Under the pieces are notes generated by a model. The model did not search any database, had not been told where the DNA came from, and worked only from the letters and a program-made list of their open reading frames with translations. Shown here piece by piece: positions 1 to 10,900 of a DNA stretch of 64,000 bases. Numbering within the stretch: the stretch's first letter is position 1; each line of letters begins with the position of its first letter. The translations under genes and the position numbers were made by a program. Origin of the DNA: Casuarina equisetifolia (lineage: Eukaryota > Streptophyta > Magnoliopsida > Fagales > Casuarinaceae); assembly GCA_028551475.1 (NCBI GenBank), contig CM052358.1, positions 5,768,501 to 5,832,500 on the forward strand, read 5' to 3'.

Positions 1-1
1 T

Positions 2-161
2 GAGTTGATGGATTTGAATCTCTCTCAAGTGCTTGACCCTCGAGTTTTTTCAGCATGTAACAATCTTTCGATTTTTTGGCTAACCATACTAGACGATTTA
101 TTTGCTTAGTGCAGGTTACAAGCCTTTCGCTCCAATGCGTGTTATGTATGCACCACTCTAA
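2..161 (+). CDS. 3'-terminal exons of an unidentified gene (partial)
   Basis: The window seems to open inside a coding exon. Frame 2 is open from base 2 to 56 and reads ELMDLNLSQVLDPRVFSA. A GT donor at 57-58 follows, and an AG acceptor at 113-114. The phases fit: one base (T56) is left over and GT at 115-116 completes a Cys codon. The second exon then reads YKPFAPMRVMYAPL and stops with TAA at 159-161. The 58-base intron is short but within the plant range. I do not recognise the family. The call rests only on matching phase, a good donor and acceptor, and a clean stop, so a chance match is possible. The rest of the gene would lie left of the window. Confidence 0.35.
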
Positions 162-2250
162 AAATCATTTTCACATGTTCTTTTTATGGTCTTCTCCGGA
201 ATAAATCTAAAACATGGAGCCTGTGAGGGATTTAAGAAACAGATAATTTAAGTATTATGAGTGATTTCAAAGGCGGTGCATCAAAGAATTATCATTATCC
301 GTTTCCTTTGTGTGAGGGTGAGGAATTGTCTCTTACCTGTTCATTTGGCTGAAGTTCTTCCATTTTTAGGGATACAAAACATGCCTGAACGCAAAAGAAA
401 CCATGAAAATTATTAGTAGTATACCACAGCGGAAGCTCTGTCCCCTAGAATGATGTGTAATGCCATGTTTCAATCCAAGTTCGCTGCCAGATTTCAATTT
501 GAATGGTAAGGTGACTGGCGAGTAGCAGGAAAAGAAAAAGAAACAAAAGCGTAGAAGAAAGATATTTATAAAATACAGTAAGCACAAGACAAATGGCATA
601 TTAAAACCCTTCACATCAGCGTGATTGTTTGAGAATTAGAGGACAAGACGGTCCTCTCCTATTAAATGCATCTACCAACAGCCAGCGAGCTTACACGCAT
701 TTCGCTACTTGTGAAAATAGAATAGTGTGCTAGCATAAAATAAAATATGCAGGAAAAGATTAATTTTATTGAAGGAGTTTTGGAGAATAGTGAACGCCAC
801 CTCTCCTACATATTAAAACAAACCAAGCGAAAGTGACTAGTATTTAGATAACTCGATCTGAATCACGCGTGCTACTTCAAACAAAGGCGATAATACAATC
901 AAAATACGGCTTAGAGAGCGTGCAATGCATACGGACAAGAAAGTTGTGGCGTTGGCTTGTGTCATGCGGTTTGAGAAGACATGCCTTCGAGTATTGAGTT
1001 TCAAGAATAAAACGAGAAAAAAATTAAAAAAAAAAAAGAAAAGAGGAAAGAAAATTAAGTAGGACACCATTTGGGACTATGCGTGTGCCAGCCATGAACC
1101 TGGACCCCAAAACTTGAAGTCTTTCGTGAGACTAACGTAGGCCTAAGCAAAAGTATGTGTTAATGCTTTCGTAAGGGGAGCAAGTTCGATATTCAAAGAA
1201 TTATTGAAACATGCTAAGGGAAAATCAAAAGAGAATTCCAACTTGTACATGTTTTCTTGAATATGATGCGTTCAAAAGTCACCAAACCCTTAAGATATTG
1301 ATTGATAAGTTTTACAAGCCAAGTCATGATTGGTTTCTAATTCATTTATTTAATTTTATTCTGTTTTGATATTTTGTTTACCTTTTTTGTCCTTACTTTT
1401 CTTTGTATCAGTAATTATATTATTAATCTAAAATTAGAGTTACACACATACGAGATGTGCGTAGAAAAGTAAACAAAATAAATAAGAGGTACATAAAGGA
1501 AGTATGAAAACCACATTTCTTTTTTAATAATGAAGGTGGTCCTTAAAGTGGTCCCTGCCCGTGCGCACGTATTTAGGAGACGATTATTGCAATGAAGAGG
1601 CAAAATACAAAATCGAAACTATTATGAAAAGAATGTCCTCGCAGAGGAAGAACCTCAAATGTTACGTTACGTCAATTCTTGAGGTCAAGGATGACAAAGG
1701 ATAGTATCAAAATTCACGTATATAATTAAATTACTTTGAAAATATCCTTATAAATTGGTAATCTTGATGGCTAAATTATGAATCTCAAATGTCCATAGAT
1801 CGATTTTTCTTAGTTTCATTTTATGCTTCAGAACTTGGCCTTGTTAGAACCCATGTCTTGCAACCGAGAGCTTGTGGTTTGGTTTATATTAAGAAATTTG
1901 TCTTTAATTTATTAATTAATTTTTAAATTGAGAATTAATCATTCTAAAATAGTATTAAAGTCCATGTGAGGTTTTGCTTTAAGGACAGTCTCTCCATATG
2001 TAATAAGGGTGTTAGACCCATGTCCTGCAACGAGAACTATAGTTTATATTAAGAGAGTTGTCTTTAATCCATGAGTTGTTGAAGCTAAGAATGAATCATT
2101 TCAAGGGACAAGTTTAAATTGTAAACTTATACATAGTGTAACTCCAATAAAAACATCTCACCCAATAAAAAAAAACGATAAAAGAAAATATTGACATTGC
2201 ATAACAATTGCTTGGAATGAAAATGATATTTATTTCTCTAATGTTTTGAA
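162..2250. other. AT-rich intergenic stretch, no gene seen
   Basis: The open frames here are short, of biased composition, and match nothing I recognise. The only structure I see is a degenerate direct repeat at about 1843-1965 and 2011-2118, offset about 168 bases. Both copies begin with GTTAGA followed by CCATGTC and continue with TTTATATTAAGA and TTGTCTTTAAT blocks. The copies have diverged clearly, so the duplication is old. Confidence 0.5.
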
Positions 2251-2256
2251 ATTCTG

Positions 2257-2697
2257 TTGATACGAAAAGGTCATATTGAATGGAAACTCCAAAGTTTAGT
2301 TTGTGAGAAAGATCAAAAAAAGTCTACGTCACTCTGCACCCTTCGTAAGTGGCGCCAACTGATTAAGGTAGCCACTGATCTGTACTTCTGCCTGGGGACA
2401 AGAAACGGTCAGCAGATCCAGAAGAGGACAAAGAAGTTAAGATTGAAAAATATTTTTAAGTTGCGCGCATGGCTCATCCAAGAGGTGCTCATACATGGGC
2501 AGCATAGGCCACAGGACACCAAGAGTTTGCGTGCTTGTCATTGGCAAGAAATCAAGTTTTGCCCTTTAGATGTTGAGTTGCTAGATTTTCAGCTGACGGC
2601 TAAATTGAAAAAGCTTGCTGTCATGCCATGCGCACAATTTTACCCATTTGAAGACTTCAAACTCGAGCGCAAGGATTTAACGTTTTTGATACCTTAA
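2257..2697 (+). other. unrecognised open frame of about 146 codons
   Basis: An uninterrupted frame lies 430 bases upstream of the STOP-like gene, ending with a stop at 2695-2697. It opens on TTG, and no suitable upstream ATG exon is apparent. The predicted peptide is rich in Lys, Leu and Gln and has no motif I can name. Local GC content is higher than in the surrounding DNA, and 441 bases without a stop is unusual for this AT-rich sequence. It could be an exon of an unseen transcript, a decayed gene piece, or chance. No function is proposed. Confidence 0.15.
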
Positions 2698-3006
2698 AAG
2701 GAATGCCATTTGTTTTTTTGGGACATGATGGGATGTATAATGTTGAGCATATAACAAATTGTTAGTTGAAAATCTAAACAAGTGTGCTTGTGCTTATGGG
2801 TTATTTTTTAAGAAGATGACAATCGTGAGACTTTCTTTATGGAGGGTTTGTCTTATTGTAGGACTGGCAGGACATGAGGGAGGTTCTAAGTGGGGATGAG
2901 CTCAAGCTTGCTGCACGCTGACTTGCATCCCTTTCTCTCTCTCTCTCCAAACTTAGATCATTTGTAACTTCATTCCCAGGAATGAGAAGGCTGCCTGAGT
3001 TCACCC

Positions 3007-3013
3007 TATATAA
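3007..3013 (+). promoter_or_regulatory. probable TATA box of the STOP-like gene
   Basis: TATATAA lies in a CCCTATATAATC context about 113 bases before the ATG at 3126. That leaves room for a start site near 3040 and an 80-90 base leader. A CT-rich run (about 2931-2950) lies just upstream, as is common in plant core promoters. Confidence 0.5.
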
Positions 3014-3125
3014 TCACCTTATTCCATGACAACCTTTCTACAAAACTGATCCCAAAAAAAAAATCCAAGGAAAAGAAAGTACACCAACTAGAGGCAGGTC
3101 GGAAAACCAGCAGGAAGATTTGAAA

Positions 3126-4310
3126 ATGTTTTTAGAGGCCACTTCTTTCCCAAATGTCCCACAAGGGCTGCAGAGCTACTCTATGACGGAAGACGTTGTT
3201 TCTCCGTCTCTTGAAGGAAACTCGGGCTCCGAGTCTCATCCTAGCTCTCTCATCTACAGTTTCTCAATTCTCAAGGACAAGGTTCATCAGGTGCAGTCAC
3301 TGGTCAGCATCCTTATCTCTCCGGATTATAGCCAAAGTAGTGAATCAACATCCTTAGCGGTAGCCAGCATGAATACGGCAATCCAAGAAATTATCATGAC
3401 AGCCTCCTCCATGATGTTCACTTGCCAGCAAATGGCTCTTGGTTCAACCTCAGGAAATGGTAGCACCGAGGAAATGCAGCGGCAGGAGCAGCAGCGTCAA
3501 AGTCGATTTCCTCTACCGAACTTTGACGGCAATCGCATCGGGAATATAGGCCAAGAAAGAGGGCAGCGTTTCTACTCCAGCGATACGCTTGACTGGTATG
3601 GTGAATCCTATAATAATTGCAGTAATAAGGACGATAATCGGAGTGTTGTCGTTGGCAACAACAATAAGTTGGAAGGGAGAGTACTGCCTCAAGGGGGTGA
3701 TAACAGGCAAGCATCGGAGGGGCTTTCACCGAAGAATTCTGACATCATTGAATTGGATGCTGCGGATTTATTGGCCAAGTACACCCATTATTGTCAGGTT
3801 TGTGGAAAAGGGTTCAAACGAGACGCTAATCTGAGAATGCACATGAGGGCTCACGGAGATGAATACAAGACCAGTGCTGCTTTGAGCAACCCCATGAAGA
3901 ATAACGGAAGCGAGTCAGGTAACAAAGAAAGTTTTATGAAATTGCCGAGGAAATATTCATGTCCGCAAGAAGGGTGTAGGTGGAACCAAAAGCATGCCAA
4001 GTTCCAGCCTCTGAAGTCCATGATCTGCGTGAAGAATCACTACAAGAGGAGCCATTGCCCCAAGATGTATGTCTGCAAGAGGTGCAACCAGAAGCAGTTC
4101 TCGGTTCTGTCTGATCTGAGGACACATGAGAAGCACTGTGGGGATCAAAAGTGGCAATGCTCATGCGGCACTACGTTTTCTCGGAAAGACAAGCTTATGG
4201 GTCATGTTGCCTTGTTTATCGGCCACACCCCCGCTAGTAGCTCTCTTACAAAACTGGTAAAAGTTGACCACCAAGCAGTGCAAATGCAACTAGATGATAG
4301 GCAGAGATGA
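3126..4310 (+). CDS. STOP2: STOP1/STOP2-type C2H2 zinc-finger transcription factor
   Basis: This is an intronless 394-residue protein. The open frame extends two codons upstream to a TTG at 3120, but the first ATG is at 3126. Four zinc-finger units sit in the C-terminal half: a classic C2H2 finger with C223, C226, H239 and H243 ([20 protein letters not shown]), a second with C279, C284, H305 and H310, and a closely spaced pair at about 315-338 and 343-367 ([12 protein letters not shown], then [15 protein letters not shown]). This order and wording is that of the SENSITIVE TO PROTON RHIZOTOXICITY family. These nuclear activators control genes for acid (H+) and aluminium tolerance, such as organic acid exporters. 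The length is closer to Arabidopsis STOP2 (about 370) than STOP1 (about 500), so I call it STOP2-like. A low-complexity Gln/Ser/Asn linker occupies about 105-200. Family assignment is firm; STOP2 versus STOP1 is inferred from length. Confidence 0.93.
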   Translation: MFLEATSFPNVPQGLQSYSMTEDVVSPSLEGNSGSESHPSSLIYSFSILKDKVHQVQSLVSILISPDYSQSSESTSLAVASMNTAIQEIIMTASSMMFTCQQMALGSTSGNGSTEEMQRQEQQRQSRFPLPNFDGNRIGNIGQERGQRFYSSDTLDWYGESYNNCSNKDDNRSVVVGNNNKLEGRVLPQGGDNRQASEGLSPKNSDIIELDAADLLAKYTHYCQVCGKGFKRDANLRMHMRAHGDEYKTSAALSNPMKNNGSESGNKESFMKLPRKYSCPQEGCRWNQKHAKFQPLKSMICVKNHYKRSHCPKMYVCKRCNQKQFSVLSDLRTHEKHCGDQKWQCSCGTTFSRKDKLMGHVALFIGHTPASSSLTKLVKVDHQAVQMQLDDRQR

Positions 4311-5089
4311 TCAAGCGCTAAAAATCATCTGACTGTTGATTTTCTTCTATCTGCTATAAGTTTTAAATTTAATGTGCTAATGAAGTCTGAACAAGTATAC
4401 AAGTTGATTTGCGTGCTGGTAACACGAAACAAGTTACTTCCTGTATTATGTTTGTATTGTTGAGAGTCCTTTGATTTTGTATTAATCAAATAGATGAATA
4501 CAGAACTTTCTATTGGGCCCTTGCCATTCTACTCGTTCTTCACGTTAATCTCTGTAATTGCCATAATATTTTAGACGTACGTTAGCCTCCGCTCATTTAT
4601 TCGCCTTTTGATTTTCCCCAAACTAGGTTTGCTCTAAAATGAGACTATTTGTTTGATCATATTCATATTCTTGTAGAAGCTGCCGGAAGGCCTAAAGGCG
4701 AGAAATTTATTTACTGATAACTGAAGACAAAGAAATTGTATTCATTAGCTTAGGGTTTTACATTGTCAATGTGTAAGGACTCCCAATATGAAAATGATTT
4801 CCCTCAATATAATGGAAACAAAGTGGAATCTCCTAATAGTCATTCGTATCTCCTATACTCCTACCTAGGCTGGAGATTTATATATGCCAAGAACACGAAA
4901 TTTAATAAGTATAAATGTTTTTGACGGGATAATGTTTTTGTGCAGACATACATGCTACTTATTTGTGTTGAACTTCATCCACTTATGCTTTTTAAAATTT
5001 CTTTTTCCTTGTGGGGTGACAATCAGTTTTAATAAAACTTGGATTTAATGCTATAATAAGTATTACTTCATTATCATAATATAGTGTTC
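4311..5089. other. downstream intergenic DNA of the STOP-like gene
   Basis: This is the probable 3' untranslated region followed by AT-rich sequence. I see no open frame with recognisable content and no RNA gene. Confidence 0.5.
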
Positions 5090-6240
5090 TGGATCCTATT
5101 AATTTAATTTCGAGATCACAAAATAAACTCCAAATCCTTAACATGACCTCGTATTTTTATTTTGCTGAAGTTCTTGATACAATCAATTGCTTCTTTGTCT
5201 TCCAATAACATAAAGAATCTCCAAGTTTAATACAAAGTCCATAACACATCTAAATAACAAAAGGCTACACTATTAAACTTTTCCTAGAGTAATAATCTCA
5301 AACTTGGACATCATTTCAAATATTTAATGATTTTTATTGCAGCATCCATGTGAGATTGTTTCATATTATACATAAATTAGTTGAGACTTTTCACTGAATT
5401 ACTAATATCTAGCCTTGTATAAGCTAGGAAGATAAGTTCTCCTACAAATCTTTGGTTTGGCAATGGGTTGTTAAGTGAAAAATCTCACTCAAAAGAATTG
5501 ATATTGATGTCATATTCTTGACTAGTGAATTTCATATTCTAAACCATGGAATAATTATGACTTGGAGGTAGACAATCCAAATTTTTATACCAACTCGTGA
5601 GTATATTTTCATTGACTAAATGAGATTCTTTCCTTTAATCTTGCTATTTAATTGCCAGAAAATAATTTGAAGGATCTAGATGCCCTTCCAAATTATTGCA
5701 GCCTCATCATTGGTAGTAACTAGTATATCATTAATGTAAATTAATAGGCTGATGAATGGTTTGCCTTCCTCCCAAGCAAATAGTACATAATCATGCTTGT
5801 TTGAAAAAATCCACATTTATAAGGGCAACCGCTAAATTTGGAATTCCTTGTAATAAAGCTTGTTTTTGTTCACATAAGGGTTAGAGCAATATGCATAATC
5901 ATTTTCCCCCTTATTGCAAAGTGTTTTCATGTAGGCTTCCTTATTCAAATCACTATGGGGAAGGACATTATGGACATCCATTTGATAGAGTTATCATCTA
6001 TAGAGAAGTGTAATAAAGCTTGCTTTTGTTCATATAAGGGTTTGAACAATATGCACAATCATTTTCCCCCTTATTGCAAAGTATTTTCATGTAACCTTCC
6101 TTATTCAAATCACCATGGGAAAGGGCATTATGGACATTCATTTGATAGAGTTATCATCTATAGAGAAAAGCCATAACAAACAAAGAGAAAACAATAACCT
6201 CTTTGAACCTTTAAATGGCTCCTGTGCCATGACAATTCCT
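5090..6240 (-). mobile_element. fossil Ty1/copia fragment (reverse transcriptase to RNase H)
   Basis: Read on the minus strand, scattered blocks match copia polyprotein order. They run from the start of the reverse transcriptase (around 5.9-6.2 kb), through the catalytic YxDD region in variant form (near 5.7 kb), to the segment before RNase H (about 5.3-5.5 kb). The copy is badly broken, with many interruptions, and I see no terminal repeats. It is clearly old. A part of it was later duplicated in tandem. Confidence 0.7.
5851..6168. repeat. 160-bp tandem duplication
   Basis: Two adjacent copies start at 5851 and 6011, each with TAATAAAGCTTG. They share most bases over about 158 positions, differing by a few substitutions. 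The unit lies inside the decayed copia fragment, so the duplication is younger than that insertion. A 112-codon open frame on the plus strand across it is a by-product, not a gene. Confidence 0.85.
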
Positions 6241-6287
6241 TGAAAAAGGTTGAGCTTTAGTTAAAATAAACAGCAACCATGGTCTCA

Positions 6288-6946
6288 AGTTCAACATAGG
6301 GCATGTGTGTGCGTTTATATATATACACATGTGATAATAAGGATATATGACAATGTAAATTTTCTTTAGACAATATTTTAGAAATTATCATTTGCTCAAT
6401 ACTAATGTAAGATTCAAGATAATAATACATTTAAAGCCTTTCATATAATTAAATTGGGTATAAACATCATTCAACCGAATAAAATCCTCTTAAAAGTTAT
6501 ACATCTCATAATGCATAATATATTCACTTAATCATTGTCATAATGATATTAATACATGAACTAATGAGATTTTAATAATAAGTGAGATTTTACTTAAAAA
6601 TATATCATAAAGTACTAGTTCAACATAGGGCATGTGTGTGCATTTATATATATACACATGGGGTAATAAGGATATATGACGATGTAAATTTTCTTTAGAC
6701 AATATTTTAGAAAGTACCATTTGCCCAATACTAATGTAAGATTCAAGATAATAATACATTTAGAGCCTTTCATATAATTAAATTGGGTATAAACATCATT
6801 CAACCGAATAAAATCCTCTTAAAAGTTATACATCTCATAATGTATAATATATTCACTTAATCATTGTCATAATGATATTAATACATGAACTAATGAGATT
6901 TTAATAATAAGTGAGATTTTACTTAAAAATATATCATAAAGGACTA
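6288..6946. repeat. 329-bp tandem duplication, nearly identical copies
   Basis: Copy 1 (6288-6616) and copy 2 (6617-6946) both begin AGTTCAACATAGGGCATG and end in ATATATCATAAAG. They differ at only a handful of positions. The unit is AT-rich and non-coding, and includes a TATATATATACACATG stretch. The close match marks it as recent. Confidence 0.9.
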
Positions 6947-7998
6947 ATTCTCTTTTAAATTTCTTTCAAGTTCACGCGTTGAACTTTTGCAAGAAAGGGC
7001 TATATATTGTTAGATTCGATTATGATGCTTTTATTCACAGAACTTAGGTCTCCTATTAGTTAATTCTTAAATGATCAAACAATATGAATATCAATTTTCT
7101 CGTATTTTTCTCAAATTTGGTCCCTTTATACTGCCTAGGAACACGATTAGGTTCATATGAAACCTAACAGATCAAAATTCCAACTAAATTAGTAGTACAC
7201 ATATTCTTATTCTCACGGTCTCCCAATACTTTATTACTTATTGCAGCTTTCATTAATAGCAAAATGGATTAACAAATTACTAAAAAAGAATAGACAAAGA
7301 AAATTACCATAGCCTCCGAATTACTTTTTAATTCTCTCCAACCCTTGTCTCCGTTAAATACCACTTGCATGCTGTGATGTGGTAAGATCTAGTTCTTGCA
7401 ATCGGCACTGTTTCTTTGCCCTGATCTTTTTATGCGTTTGCAGGGGATTATCGATGAATGTTGTCGTGGAAGCTTTGGGAGCCTTGATTTATGCTAATTG
7501 TTCAGCCACAGGTACTCGTTCGAGACCAAATGAAAGATAAAAAATAATCACAATACCTGTAGATGCCTAGCATTTTGGACAGCCTAAAAAAAATACATGG
7601 TTTAACCACGAGAATAATCCAAAGGGGAAAAGCACTGATACAGTCAACACCGATAGTTTGAGACACTCAGATTTAGAAATAGACAAGTAGATTTCAGAAT
7701 CTTTCCAATAAGCCGAATCCTGAGAAATTATAAAAAAGAACAAGTGGGACATAAATCAAAATACCTCCCATGAGACACAAATTAGTTGGATAAATTATAA
7801 CGCAAGCACAGTGCCTGGTTCCAATACAAAATCAGTTGCGATGGTAACAAGTAGTGAGCAACCGTAGACGAGATGAAGTCACTCAGGAGTACATGCAAAA
7901 TTGACAACCCCCTTCTTGACAAAAGCTAGTGACAATGATGGCACCTTGAGATCGAAACTTTTCCACATGCTAATCCATCTGGAGCAATTCCTTGTGCA
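6947..7998. other. intergenic DNA and 3' flank of the oligoribonuclease gene
   Basis: No gene is recognised between the tandem duplication and the stop codon of the minus-strand oligoribonuclease. The part nearest 7999 is probably its 3' untranslated region. Confidence 0.45.
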
Positions 7999-10900
7999 TC
8001 ACTTCTTAGATTTGGATGCCTTGAAAATATTCTCCTTGTAATATTTAAGTTCCTTGATGCTTTCTCTGATATCATCCATGGCTCTGTGTTTATTTTCCTT
8101 TGAAGGGACTTTTTTCTGATCTGCGTAAAATAACGATAGTTAAAATGATTGGGATTCACTTTATAGCTAAATATCCAATGTCCATCCGTCAGAATGGACA
8201 GTTTTGACAGTTTCCTATTCGCTTCACAAAAAGAGTAATCATAAGTGAGAATGACTATTAGTAAAATGTTACCACTTCTCTGGAAACAACTAAGATTTGG
8301 AAAGACAAAAAGATCAGTCAATCATGACCCTAGTGAACCCAAAAGAGGATAGAAGAGGAGAATTTTGTAAGTACTAATAAACCACTGCAAATCGAGTGGT
8401 CTTTCTGAAAAAACAAGAGCTAAAAGTCCAGATTACGTATGTAGCAGGGGCTTCTTTGACCTAAAGGACAACCAGAAATTCCTAAGGCCATGTCAAGGTA
8501 CTCAGGTAATTGTGCTTCTTTGACCAAAAGCACAACCAGAAATCCAAAAAGCATGTCAAGGAATCATTTAACATAATATCGAATGTCAATTTTTTATTCT
8601 TTTTATGGCACAGGTAAACTTCAAATTTAAAGCAAAATATTTAAATAAACAAGACAAAAAAATTATGATTAAAGACAGTCAACTGAAATTGAAGATCCAA
8701 AAAGCAGCTTTTCTCTATAGACGATTCACCTGAAGATCCAAAAGCAGTTCATTAACATATATATCTTATAAGTTTGTATCTTTTCTCGTAATTGTGAATC
8801 ATACCAACAACCGATGTAACCTCAAACGTCTTTGTTAGTAGACACGCCTATTGACTATATCACTTTCCCAATAGTTGAAACAAGATCGAAGTAATGTTAA
8901 AGTGCATAAACAAATCACATTCAACCTAGGAAACAAGCATAGGGACTTGTCAACAGTACCCATCTATTAACTTCGACAGCAAATCAACTTCATTAACTAA
9001 AAGGAAAAAGGCCAACATCCCATCATACATACTAAAAATGATTTAATAGTAGTAACGACGTAAGATTCTTACCACTAGGATACCAGCGAAGGCATAAAGC
9101 TTTGACGCTGCTAACATCAACAAGCACGTGAGAGAACAGAGCAGCCAAATCTGGCATATATTTCTGTGAAAATGTGCATGTCAGAAGTAGGGACGATGCA
9201 ACTAAGTGTAAAATAACTGAACAAATCTGATCTTGTTAGAGAATTTTCTGTGAATTATGAAAGCCATATGAGTAAGGAAATCTCAGGGGGGATGCGGGAG
9301 GGGGGAAGACGCACATGCTATTTACATCAAACGTAAGAACATCTCTCTTTTTCTTTTCTATGATAGATTAATTGTCTGGTTTGATCTATTACAATGTATT
9401 TATAGCTAAAACGAAAGCCTGTTGTTGTCCCAATCATGGAAGAGATTTGATTACCATTATTTTAAATCACTCACATGTGCTCTTTCATCATCATGCAACT
9501 AAAGTAACAAAAAATATGGGGAAAACATTGAAGTTTTCAGACAAGTAGGAGGACTTTGCTGATATTGGCTTGGGCAAGCAATGGAAACACATGTCCTTCT
9601 TAAGATTTGCAACACCATACATGTAATTGACGTGGGAAACCTCAAAGGAGGCAGCCAACAGAGTGACTATGACTTTGTTTCCTTCGTCTTGGGGTGAGGA
9701 AAGTATTCCCTCTTGACTGAGTTTTACTTTGTTGGAATATGTCTCTCTGCCCTGTTATAGTTTTCCATTTGAAGGTAAAGACCTAACCTTATCCGAATAA
9801 GAAAATTGACAGGATAGTGACATGGAAAGATAATGATCAAAGTGGATAGAACTAAAGAGTATACCAATTCCAACATGTGACCATACAAAAGGAAAAAGGC
9901 ATATACTATACTTCCCTCTGCAACACTTTTCCTTTTTTCCTTACTTGTGATAGGACCAATGAAAATGACAAGATAGATTCTTAAAAGTATTTTATTTTTT
10001 AATTTCAAACTAAATCATTCACGCTGAAGGACCTGCTAATAGTAAAGATCACTTCTCCTGAATTGAAGAGTCATTTGGATCCCCTTAAATGATATGATTA
10101 ATTGCAAAGTTCTTCAACTCTCCAAATTTTTTTCATGACGGGAAAATAAACAAGATCTCATATACAAAAGGGAAGAGAAAACGATAGCAAAAACTAACAA
10201 AGTCCATTCTAGCCCATCAAGCTTTAGATGCCTGACATAATGGACATAAGAATTCTACTTCAGGGTAATGAAACTCATGACATTGTGTCCACTTATTACT
10301 AAAGTGTTAAACCTAAAGTACTGATATACCCTCCATCTCCTATCAGATAAACAAATTGTCGACCATATATAAAGCACTGAAAAATTCAAATTAAAGGAAC
10401 TAGGCTAAGACTGCGAAGTAGGCATGCATTCAGTTTATTGGGAAAAACTTGCACAAGAAAAATTATTTAATTTACCTTTAGAAATAGAAAATCCACGTAA
10501 ACTGAGTTTCCTGCCAAAAGAGGTGTGTATGTACCAACATTGCTTTTCACAAATTCCATAACCTGCCAGTTTCAAGCATATCACTAAAGAATGGAAGGCC
10601 ATGGTAAAGCATAGAAACTCAAATGAATGCTATTTGATTCTAGATACAGTTAGAAAAGGAAGGGAAAGAAGCACGTAATTATCAGTCTCATACAACAAAC
10701 ACCAAACACCTTAATAGAAAAACTAACTATATAAAGAAGTCACTAATTCCAAACGGTAAAAGATTGGCACCATTGGCTTCAATTACGTACAAGAATTAGC
10801 ACCACCTGCCTAATAACCTACCTACGCGCTAATGCACAGTGAACAGAGATTTGTATCTGCTGAGTGGGATGATGTCTGAGAGCATTAAAGATACAGGCGA

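Noticed and set aside
3418-4164. Several minus-strand open frames
   Set aside because: They are antisense shadows of the STOP-like zinc-finger gene.
5838-6176. 112-codon plus-strand open frame with an internal repeat
   Set aside because: It is produced by the 160-bp tandem duplication over an antisense copia relic. The peptide repeat simply reflects the DNA duplication.
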